Assembly (NCBI GenBank): GCA_038226305.1 | Contig: JBBRQN010000005.1 | Location: 115,714 to 179,713, forward strand | Length of the DNA stretch: 64,000 nucleotides | Origin: JASLDZ01 sp038226305 | GTDB lineage: Bacteria; Pseudomonadota; Alphaproteobacteria; Caulobacterales; Caulobacteraceae | Reading direction: 5' to 3' | Shown: in pieces, positions 9,207 to 16,165 of the stretch | How positions within the stretch are numbered: the first letter of the stretch is position 1 | Layout of the letters: every line of letters begins with the position of its first letter | The notes under the pieces: generated by a model | The model's input: only the letters and a program-made list of their open reading frames with translations | What the model was told of the DNA's origin: nothing | Database searches by the model: none | Translations under genes and position numbers: made by a program

Positions 9207-10790
9207 CTAGTGGGCCATCTCGGCCGGCGCCCCGATGCGCGGCGGCGTGCGCAACAGGAACACGAGCGGCAGCATGACGAGGAGCGCGACGCCGAGCACG
9301 AAGAAGCACTCCGAAAACGTGATGACCAGCGCCTGTCGGCGAATCTGCACCGCGAGGCCGGCGAGCGCCCGCATCCGGCCCTGGGCCAGGTCTCCGGTCA
9401 CCGAGGCGAGCCCGCCCGCCTGCTGCGCCAGCCGCTCCTGGGCCAGAGTCGAGTTGGCGGTGACGGTGGAGCCGATGGCCTCGGCGTGGCTCTCCACCCG
9501 CCGGTCGATGAACACTCCCAGCAGGGCCAGACCGAGCGATCCGCCCAGGTTGCGCGCCATGTTGTAGAGCCCCGACGCATCCGGCGCGTCCTCCCGGGAG
9601 ACGGCGCCCACGCTGGCCTGGTTCAGTGGCATGAAGGCCAGGATCTGGCCCACGCCGCGGAGCAGCTGGGAGATGGTGAAGTCGCCGCCGGAGCTGTCGC
9701 CGGTGAGGCCGATGTCGAGAAAGCAGCTCGCCGCGAAGCACAGAAGGCCGATCACCACCATCAGCTTCATGTTCGCCTTGCCCAGTATGAGCGGCAGGAT
9801 CGGCATCATCAGGAAGGCGGGGATGCCGGACAGGAACAGGATGTTGCCCGACTGCTGGGCGTTGTAGCCCGCGATCAGCGTCAGAAACTGCGGCAGCACG
9901 TAGAGGATGCCGTAGAGCACCATGCCCACCACCACTACGATGAGGATCACGCTGGCATAGGAGCGGTTCAGCATCAGCCGCAGCTTGATGACCGGCTGCT
10001 TCGCCGTCATCTGCGCCACGCCCAGCGCGACAAACCCGATCACGCAGGCGGCGCTGAGGAGGCAGATCGTGGGCGATTCGAACCACCGGTCGCGCTGGCC
10101 CTCCTCCAGAACCACGGTGAGGCAGCTGAGTCCCACCGTCATGCCGACGATGCCCAGCCAGTCGGCGCTGACGATCTGGTCCATCCGCGATTTCTGGTGC
10201 GGTAGGCCCAGGAGCAGGAGGGCGATCAGCCCGCCCGCGATGGGCACGTTGAGGAAGAAGCACCAGCGCCAGTCGATGTTTTCTGTGAGCCAGCCGCCCA
10301 GCACCGGGCCCACCAGGGGGCCGAGCAGAACGATCAGGCCGAAGATGGTCATGCCGATGGGCATCTGGCGCGGCGGCAGGCGGGTGCGCACGATGGTCTG
10401 CGCCGTGGGGATGAGCGCCCCTCCGAAGAAGCCCTGGCCCACCCGGCCGAGGATCATGGTCTGGAGATCGTGGGCCCCGCCGCACAGCATCGAGAACAGG
10501 GTGAACAGGCCCACGCAGGTCAGGAGCAGGGTGCGCAGCCCGAACACCCGGGTGAGCCAGGCGGTAAGGGGGATCATCACCACCTCGCTCACCAGATAGC
10601 CGGTGGCGATCCACGTGCCCTCGGTGCCGCTGGCGCCGATCTCCCCCTGGATGGTGGGCAGGGCGGAGTTCACGATGGAGATGTCGAGCGAGGCGATCAG
10701 GGCACCGAGCGACCCGGCCAGAACCGCGATCCAGTCCTGAACCGAGGCGCTCTCCTGAACTGGCGCGCCTGCCACTGTGGTCGTGCTCAC
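9207..10790 (-). CDS. emrB: DHA2-family MFS drug efflux permease, EmrB/QacA type
   Basis: A 527-residue inner membrane proton antiporter of the 14-helix DHA2 family. Signs are a first helix with the LDISIVNSALP motif (motif D1-like, carrying the family Asp), WIATGYLV in helix 2 and a GRVGQGFFGGALIPT loop (motif A/C region), plus multiple long hydrophobic segments. With EmrA and the NodT-type outer membrane protein it makes a drug or toxic-compound pump that spans both membranes. The start ATG overlaps the emrA stop (ATGA at 10787-10790), so the two are coupled. The substrate is not predictable from sequence. Confidence 0.93.
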   Translation of the reverse strand: MSTTTVAGAPVQESASVQDWIAVLAGSLGALIASLDISIVNSALPTIQGEIGASGTEGTWIATGYLVSEVVMIPLTAWLTRVFGLRTLLLTCVGLFTLFSMLCGGAHDLQTMILGRVGQGFFGGALIPTAQTIVRTRLPPRQMPIGMTIFGLIVLLGPLVGPVLGGWLTENIDWRWCFFLNVPIAGGLIALLLLGLPHQKSRMDQIVSADWLGIVGMTVGLSCLTVVLEEGQRDRWFESPTICLLSAACVIGFVALGVAQMTAKQPVIKLRLMLNRSYASVILIVVVVGMVLYGILYVLPQFLTLIAGYNAQQSGNILFLSGIPAFLMMPILPLILGKANMKLMVVIGLLCFAASCFLDIGLTGDSSGGDFTISQLLRGVGQILAFMPLNQASVGAVSREDAPDASGLYNMARNLGGSLGLALLGVFIDRRVESHAEAIGSTVTANSTLAQERLAQQAGGLASVTGDLAQGRMRALAGLAVQIRRQALVITFSECFFVLGVALLVMLPLVFLLRTPPRIGAPAEMAH

Positions 10791-11977
10791 CGCCCGGTGT
10801 CCGGCGCCTTGGTGGTGTCGATGCTGACGGCCGCCGACAGGCCGGGCAGGAGATGATCGCGCAGGGCCTCGGGCGCGCGCAGGCGCAGGCGCACCGGAAC
10901 TCGCTGCACGATCTTGGTGAAGTTGCCCGTGGCGTTCTCAGGGGGGAGGAGCGCGAACTGGGCACCCGTGCCGGGGGCGAAGCTGTCGACCACGGCGTCG
11001 ATCGGCTTGCCGCCCAGGGCATCGATCTTTATCCTGGCGACCTGGCCGATCTTCATGCCCGCGATCTGCGTCTCCTTGAAGTTGGCCACGAGGTACACGT
11101 CGCTGACCGGCACCACGCTCATCAGCCGCTGGCCGGGCTGTACGAACTGGCCCAGCCGCACGCTGCGGTCGCCGATCCGCCCCGCGACGCTGGCCCGCAG
11201 GAGCGTGTCGCCGAGGTTCAGCTTCGCGCTCTTCAGGGCGGCGGCCTGCGCCTCCACTCCGGCCGAGGCCTGGGCGATCTGCGCCTTCACCGTTTCGGCC
11301 TGCCGCTGGGCGGTGACGATGGCGGCGGCGGCCGTCTTCTCGGCGGCGGCCGCGCGGTCGCGGGTGCTGTGGGCCTGATCGGCGCGCTGCTGGGTTTCGA
11401 CACCCTGGGCCGCCAGCCCGTCATAGCGGCGCGCGTCGCCCGCGGCGTACAGGAAGTCCACCTGCGCGGCGAAGTGCTGGGCACGAGCCTGCGCCACGCC
11501 GGCCTCGGCCTGATCCACCTGTTTGCGGGCCGCCTCCACCTCGGCACGACGGGCGCTGAGCCCGGCCTCCTCGCGGGAGACGACAGCGTCGAAGGTGGCG
11601 GCACCGATCTTCACCAGCGGCGCACCCTGCGCCACCGCCTGGTTGTCGGAGACGTAGACCGCCTCCACGTAGCCGCCGACCTTGGGGGCCACGGTGACCT
11701 GATCGGCACGCAGATAGGCGTCGTTGGTGCTCTGCACGAAGCGGCCATGCGTCCACCACGACAGGCCGGAAACCAGAGCCGTCGCCAGAACGGCCACGCC
11801 GAACAGGATCATCACGACCCGGGCGGCAGGGCTCATCCGGCGCTTGGGAGCGGCCGATGGCGACTCAACGGCAGGGGCCGCCTGCGCGGTCGCGGCGGGA
11901 GCCGGGCTCAGCCCCTCGGCAGGGCGGGCTCGCGTTCGGGCGGCCGCCGGGGAGGCGTCGGTCGCGGAGTCTGACAT
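10787..11977 (-). CDS. emrA: HlyD/EmrA-type membrane fusion protein
   Basis: The periplasmic adaptor of the EmrAB-NodT pump, 396 residues. A long Ala/Pro-rich cytoplasmic tail (1-48) precedes a single membrane anchor (about 52-72). Then come the biotinyl-lipoyl half-motif (VTVAPKVGGYVEAVYV), a long Ala/Gln-rich alpha-helical hairpin (about 130-240) and the second lipoyl half plus beta-barrel domain (VAGRIGDRSVRLGQFVQPG). It is the first gene of the operon and is divergent from the TetR regulator, whose likely operator lies between them. Confidence 0.93.
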   Translation of the reverse strand: MSDSATDASPAAARTRARPAEGLSPAPAATAQAAPAVESPSAAPKRRMSPAARVVMILFGVAVLATALVSGLSWWTHGRFVQSTNDAYLRADQVTVAPKVGGYVEAVYVSDNQAVAQGAPLVKIGAATFDAVVSREEAGLSARRAEVEAARKQVDQAEAGVAQARAQHFAAQVDFLYAAGDARRYDGLAAQGVETQQRADQAHSTRDRAAAAEKTAAAAIVTAQRQAETVKAQIAQASAGVEAQAAALKSAKLNLGDTLLRASVAGRIGDRSVRLGQFVQPGQRLMSVVPVSDVYLVANFKETQIAGMKIGQVARIKIDALGGKPIDAVVDSFAPGTGAQFALLPPENATGNFTKIVQRVPVRLRLRAPEALRDHLLPGLSAAVSIDTTKAPDTGR

Positions 11978-12005
11978 GGGGCGCCTGGGGAGGGGAGGGG
12001 TCGGC

Positions 12006-12041
12006 CAGACTGATATCTTCCGACTGGCAGAAGTCTGTCAA
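12006..12041 (-). promoter_or_regulatory. Candidate emrA promoter with overlapping operator dyads
   Basis: Read on the minus strand, TTGACA at 12036-12041 is a perfect -35 box. It is followed after 18 bases by GATATC (12012-12017), a weak -10 candidate. Inside it lies GACT-N6-AGTC (12022-12035), and a wider perfect repeat CAGACT (12006-12011) / AGTCTG (12032-12037). This is the layout expected for a TetR-type repressor blocking RNA polymerase at its divergent target operon. Confidence 0.5.
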
Positions 12042-12059
12042 GTGGAATACATCAGCGCC

Positions 12060-12773
12060 ATGAGCGCGATTTCCGCAGAGGCCGCCCCTCGCCGCCGCCC
12101 CGCCGAAGGGGGCTATGCCCGTGGCGAGGAAACGCGCGCCCGCATCGTGCAGGCCGCGTTGGAGGTGTTCGCCGCCGACGGCTTCGCCGCCGCCTCCACC
12201 CGCCGCATCGCCGCCCAGGCAGGCGTGACGCCCCCGGCCCTGCAGTACCACTTCGACAGCAAGGAAGGCCTGCACCGGGCCTGCGCCGACGTGATCATCG
12301 CCCAGTGCGACGCCCTGCTCGGCCCTGCGCTGAAGGCCGGTGAAGAGGCGTTGCGGCTGGGCGGGCAGGACCGTGCGCTGGACGCCCTGTGCGACGTGAT
12401 CGACGTGCTGGTGGACCTCTCCATGCTCAAGGGCGACCGACCGGTTTGGAGCCGCTTCCTCACCAGTGCGCAGGGCGACGATGCCGGCCCGGCCTATGCC
12501 CGGGTGAAGGAGGCGCTGTCGGTGCCCATGAACGACCTCGCCGCAAGGCTGGTCTCGGCGGCCACAGGGCTTGCGCCTGACGACCCGGAAACGCGGCTGC
12601 GCGCCATCTTCTCGCTGAGCCAGCTCAGCGGTCTGCACCAGAACCGCGACCATGCCCTGGCGGCCCTGGGATGGGCGGATTTCGCGGGCGACCGGCTGGC
12701 GATGATCAAGGCTGTGGTGCGCAGCCAGACGCGGGCCGCACTTCTGGCCGTGCGCGCCGACGCGGGCGGCTGA
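12060..12773 (+). CDS. TetR/AcrR-family repressor, CecR (DUF1956) type
   Basis: A 237-residue repressor, probably of the divergent efflux operon. Residues about 20-70 are a TetR helix-turn-helix: ARIVQAALEVFAADGF, then AASTRRIAAQAGV and ALQYHFDSKEGL. The C-terminal region (MNDLAARLVSAATG, LSQLSGLHQNR) resembles the CecR/DUF1956 ligand domain, in which regulators of this type control EmrAB-like pumps. The ATG at 12060 is chosen because upstream in-frame sequence is the regulatory region. The stop is 6 bp from that of the convergent SGNH gene. Confidence 0.9.
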   Translation: MSAISAEAAPRRRPAEGGYARGEETRARIVQAALEVFAADGFAAASTRRIAAQAGVTPPALQYHFDSKEGLHRACADVIIAQCDALLGPALKAGEEALRLGGQDRALDALCDVIDVLVDLSMLKGDRPVWSRFLTSAQGDDAGPAYARVKEALSVPMNDLAARLVSAATGLAPDDPETRLRAIFSLSQLSGLHQNRDHALAALGWADFAGDRLAMIKAVVRSQTRAALLAVRADAGG

Positions 12774-12779
12774 GCCGTT

Positions 12780-13661
12780 TCAGCGCCCCGGCGGTGTGCC
12801 GGCGAGCTGGTCGTGCGCCACCTTCTGCAGGGCCTGCGTCTGCGCGGCGGAGAAGCCGAGTTCGACCGCCGCGGTCTCTCGAGCCCCCAGGCTCTGCGGG
12901 TCTTTACCGGTGAGCGCCCCGAAGATCATCAACGCTTCCAGGTAATAGCCGAAGGCGCTGGCGTGGTAGTGGTCGTAGGCCCACAGATTGACCTTGCCGA
13001 AGTCCGTTCCGTCATAGGGATTGCCGTCCGCGACGCCGGTGCGCACGGCGGTGTTGAACGCCTCGCCCACCGCCACGACGCCCCGCACGCCCGGTGTCGC
13101 CGCTGCGGCGGCCGCATAGCCGCGCTGCAGATCGTCGGCCATGTCGGTGATGGCCTTGCCGCGCCACGGGCCGGTCCCGGCGTAGGTCATGTCCGGCCGT
13201 GACCATGTGGCGACGAGTTCGATGTCGGCGGCCGGGTTGCGCGCCTTCAGCACCTTGGTGAACCGTGCTGTGTAGTCCGTCAGCAACGCCGGATCGCCGG
13301 GCTTGTCGCGGTCCAGCGTCGAGAAACTCTGCAGGAGCACATGGTCCCAGGGACGGTCGATCTTCGCGAGGTTGTTGGCCCAGTGATAGTCGAGGCCGAT
13401 ACCGGGATTGGTGACGAGGCTCACCTGATAGTCGAGCCCCGCCTCTCCCGAGAACAGCTTGAACAGGGCGGGCACACCGCCGACGCCGCCCGCGTTCAGG
13501 TCGGTCACGCTGGCGGCGCGGTATTTCCACACGGGGGAGTAGGCGCCGAAGGTGAAGCTGTTGCCGACGAACAGCACGCTCTCCGCCGACACCGATGTGG
13601 CTGCAGTGGCGCAGGCCAGCCCGCAGGCCAGGGCGTTGAAGAGTCGTCGGAGGGGGATCAT
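12780..13661 (-). CDS. Exported SGNH/GDSL-hydrolase-like protein
   Basis: A 293-residue exported protein. A signal peptide (residues 1-26, cleaved after SVSA) is followed at once by VLFVGNSFTFG, an SGNH block I in which GDS is replaced by GNS (Ser35). The end of the domain has YDHYH (Asp about 230, His about 233), the block V Asp-x-x-His. Blocks II and III are not clear by eye, so the fold call is good but the substrate is unknown; esterase action on a carbohydrate or lipid ester in the periplasm is plausible. The ATG at 13659-13661 is better than the GTG three codons earlier, since AAGGT sits at a suitable distance. It is divergent from the M15-like gene. Confidence 0.75.
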   Translation of the reverse strand: MIPLRRLFNALACGLACATAATSVSAESVLFVGNSFTFGAYSPVWKYRAASVTDLNAGGVGGVPALFKLFSGEAGLDYQVSLVTNPGIGLDYHWANNLAKIDRPWDHVLLQSFSTLDRDKPGDPALLTDYTARFTKVLKARNPAADIELVATWSRPDMTYAGTGPWRGKAITDMADDLQRGYAAAAAATPGVRGVVAVGEAFNTAVRTGVADGNPYDGTDFGKVNLWAYDHYHASAFGYYLEALMIFGALTGKDPQSLGARETAAVELGFSAAQTQALQKVAHDQLAGTPPGR

Positions 13662-13753
13662 GGGCGGCACCTTTTAAGCCTGGCCATCCTGAACCCGCCG
13701 GGCGGCTAAGGCACGCATCGGAATCGCGGGCGGGCGATGCTATCCACCGTATC

Positions 13754-14881
13754 GTGAAGCGATCCGCCCTGGTCCTGCTGTTGGGATGCGCCCTGACCTC
13801 ATCCCCGGCGCTGTCCGCGTCGGCGCAGACGCCGTCGCCCTGGCGCCTGTCACAGGATCCGTCGCATCCCTGGCGGGGCACCCCTCGCAGCGACATCGCT
13901 GATCATCGCAACGGGGCGGAGATGGAGGGGCGGGCCGTGTTCAGCGATCCGCGCTGGGCCGCCCGCGCCATCGCCATCGAGCTTCGCGACCAACACCGCA
14001 GCGGCGCTCGCAGCGCCGACGACTATGCGGAGAGGCTGGCGGCATCCTGCCGACGCTTCGGCGGCAAAGACTGCGGCTTGCCCTCCGTGGCAGCCGCACT
14101 GGCGCAGGCTTTCGGAGCCCGTGGCGCGGACGATCTCGCCCTGTTCGACAGCCTCGACCTGCCGACGGATAGATTCCCCGCCGCACTTCGCGCCCTCGCG
14201 AGTGCCGCCTCAGGCGGAGCGGTGGACGTGGCCCTGCTGGATGTGGCCGTCGGCGTCGTGGCCGACGACGATCTGGATCAGGGCGAGGGGGGCTTCAGGC
14301 GCTGGCTGCAGCGCGACCCGTCGCGTTCGCAGGCGGTGGGGCGCTACGAGGCGCTGCTGGCAACGTCCGGCGTCTCGGGCGTGCTCCCCACGTGGCAGCT
14401 TCTGCGCACCGGCAGCGACTGGCGCGGCTGCGGAGCCCCGTTCGAGGTGCCGCCGCTCGAGGTGCAGGCCAACATCGTGCCGACCTTGGCGCTGGTGCGC
14501 AGCCGCATCGTCCCGGCTGTGGGTACGCTGGAGGCGAAGTCGGCCTATCGGGGGCCTTGGCTGAACGTGTGCGCAGGCGGTGCGGAGCGCAGCGCCCACC
14601 GGGAGTTCTCGGCGGTCGACCTCGTGCCGCAATCGCCGATGACCCGGGGCGAATTGAAAGCCAGGCTCTGCCCGCTCTACGCGGCCTCGGGCGAGGCCGA
14701 TCGCATGGGTCTGGGTTTTTATGCCGGTGTGCGGTTTCACATCGACACCCAGCGCCACCGGTCGTGGGCGACGGAGAACGGTCGCGCATTCTCGCCCTGC
14801 GCTGCGGACGGGTCGGTCAATCCGCCGCTTCCGTTGCTGCCATCGGTGAATCCTCTCCCGCCCGCACCGCCCTCGCGCTAG
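13754..14881 (+). CDS. Exported peptidase M15-like protein
   Basis: A 375-residue protein with a GTG start and a signal peptide (about 1-24, ending ASA). Most of it is unfamiliar, but the C-terminal third has the M15 zinc-peptidase layout: SAHREFSAVD (His282 and Asp289 as metal ligands) and RFHID...RSW (His329, Asp331), as in D-Ala-D-Ala carboxypeptidase and VanY-like enzymes. This suggests periplasmic action on peptidoglycan stem peptides. The tail is proline-rich. It lies 29 bp upstream of the cyclophilin gene in the same direction. The N-terminal 270 residues have no domain I recognise. Confidence 0.65.
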   Translation: MKRSALVLLLGCALTSSPALSASAQTPSPWRLSQDPSHPWRGTPRSDIADHRNGAEMEGRAVFSDPRWAARAIAIELRDQHRSGARSADDYAERLAASCRRFGGKDCGLPSVAAALAQAFGARGADDLALFDSLDLPTDRFPAALRALASAASGGAVDVALLDVAVGVVADDDLDQGEGGFRRWLQRDPSRSQAVGRYEALLATSGVSGVLPTWQLLRTGSDWRGCGAPFEVPPLEVQANIVPTLALVRSRIVPAVGTLEAKSAYRGPWLNVCAGGAERSAHREFSAVDLVPQSPMTRGELKARLCPLYAASGEADRMGLGFYAGVRFHIDTQRHRSWATENGRAFSPCAADGSVNPPLPLLPSVNPLPPAPPSR

Positions 14882-14910
14882 ACCGTGGCATCGTTGAACG
14901 GGGACCATCC

Positions 14911-15525
14911 ATGAGCGGTTCAGCCTGGACACGCAGGGCTTTCGCGGCCGCTGCCGGCCTGCTTCTGGTTGCCGGCGGGTCTGGCGCGTTCGCGGCCGGG
15001 CCCAAGCCGCGTGTGAAGATCACCACCGATCGTGGAGCGTTCACTGTCGAGCTGGAGGCCGAGAAGGCCCCGATCACCTCCACCAATTTCCTGCGCTATG
15101 TGGATGCGGGCAAGTACGACGGCGGCACATTCTACCGCGCCTCACGCGAGCCCGGCGCGCCCCAGAATGGCGTGATCGTCGGCGGCATGGCGTTGAAGGC
15201 GCACCCGTTCCCGCCCATCGCCCACGAGAGCACGCAGACCACGGGCCTGCGTCACGGGACGGGCACGATCTCCCTCGGCCGCTTCGCCCCCGGCACCGCC
15301 ACTGTGGACTTCTTCATCTGCGCCAGCCCGCAGCCGTACCTGGATGCCCACCCCAAGGCGAAGGGCGACAACCTGGGCTACGCTGCGTTCGGGCAGGTGG
15401 TTCAGGGCATGGCGACCGTGCGCCGGATACTGGCGCTGCCCACCAACGCCAAGTCGCCGTTTCCCGAACAGCGGGGCCAGTGGCTCACCAAGCCCGTGGT
15501 GATCGTCAGCATGAAGCGGCTCTGA
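14911..15525 (+). CDS. Cyclophilin-type peptidyl-prolyl cis-trans isomerase, exported
   Basis: A 204-residue periplasmic foldase. The N-terminus has a twin-Arg-like signal (TRRAFAAAAG, cleaved near residue 28). The cyclophilin domain follows: ITTDRGAFTVEL, APITSTNFLRYVDAG, GGTFYRASRE, GTISLGRF and VDFFICA. The usual FHR catalytic motif is degenerate here (FYRAS), keeping the Arg. The ATG at 14911 is preceded by GGGGA. The gene follows the M15-like gene closely and probably shares its transcript. It converges with the next gene, 30 bp away. Confidence 0.9.
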   Translation: MSGSAWTRRAFAAAAGLLLVAGGSGAFAAGPKPRVKITTDRGAFTVELEAEKAPITSTNFLRYVDAGKYDGGTFYRASREPGAPQNGVIVGGMALKAHPFPPIAHESTQTTGLRHGTGTISLGRFAPGTATVDFFICASPQPYLDAHPKAKGDNLGYAAFGQVVQGMATVRRILALPTNAKSPFPEQRGQWLTKPVVIVSMKRL

Positions 15526-15555
15526 TCGCCCGCTGCGCGCGGACTCAGGTGTGGG

Positions 15556-16062
15556 TCAGTAGCCGATGAGGTTGGGATAGGCGGCCCGCACGCGCCTGGC
15601 GACGTCGAGGTCGTCCTTGGCGAGCAGCGCGCGGGTCTTTTCGGTGACCCTGTCACTGCAGACGAACTGCATGAGCTTGAAGGGGTAGGTGTCGGCCACG
15701 ATCGGGTCGCCGTATTCGCTCACCTCCGAATGGCTCGTCTCGTCACCGTCCGGCAATGCGAACTGCTGGGCCTTCAGGATCGTCTGCGTCTCGACCCCGC
15801 ACTTGATGACCTGCGAAACCACCTCGTAGTCGAACAGGGTCTTCTGCTGATTGTAGCTCTTCGATTCGGGATAGACCTGCACGACCGAGAACGTCCGCGT
15901 CGATCCCCTGCTCTTAAGCGTGCTCAGCCTGACCAGAAGCGCGCGGTTCGAGTCGGACAGAGCCAGTGCATAGGGCTCCTTGTTATCGACCGCGGGCACA
16001 GCCGGTGTCGCCGGCGCGGAAGCGGCCGCAGCGGGGGCTTGGGCGAGGGCGAGCAGGATCAT
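15556..16062 (-). CDS. Small exported protein, surface-adhesin-E-like, unknown function
   Basis: A 168-residue protein with a short, Ala-rich export signal or lipid-less leader (MILLALAQAPAAAASAP). The rest is a compact domain with two cysteines (CGVET and VCSDR), which could pair after export. The arrangement of beta-rich segments (NRALLVRL, TRTFSVVQVYPES, YEVVSQVIKCGVE) resembles small 'surface-adhesin protein E'-like proteins, but I cannot confirm that by eye. It follows secA on the same strand at a distance of about 100 bp. Exact role unknown. Confidence 0.6.
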   Translation of the reverse strand: MILLALAQAPAAAASAPATPAVPAVDNKEPYALALSDSNRALLVRLSTLKSRGSTRTFSVVQVYPESKSYNQQKTLFDYEVVSQVIKCGVETQTILKAQQFALPDGDETSHSEVSEYGDPIVADTYPFKLMQFVCSDRVTEKTRALLAKDDLDVARRVRAAYPNLIGY

Positions 16063-16165
16063 TCAACGTCTCCGAGCCCCGGCCGGGCAGCCTCGTCCAT
16101 AGCAGGCGCTTGAGAGCGAAAGCGTGGCGCCGTCGCCGCGACTCCGTCGGCAAAGCCCGTCGGCG

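Noticed and set aside
9193..11022. A long N-terminal extension of the NodT-type protein
   Set aside because: The extension is in a shadow frame across emrB. A lipoprotein signal at 9192 sets the true start.
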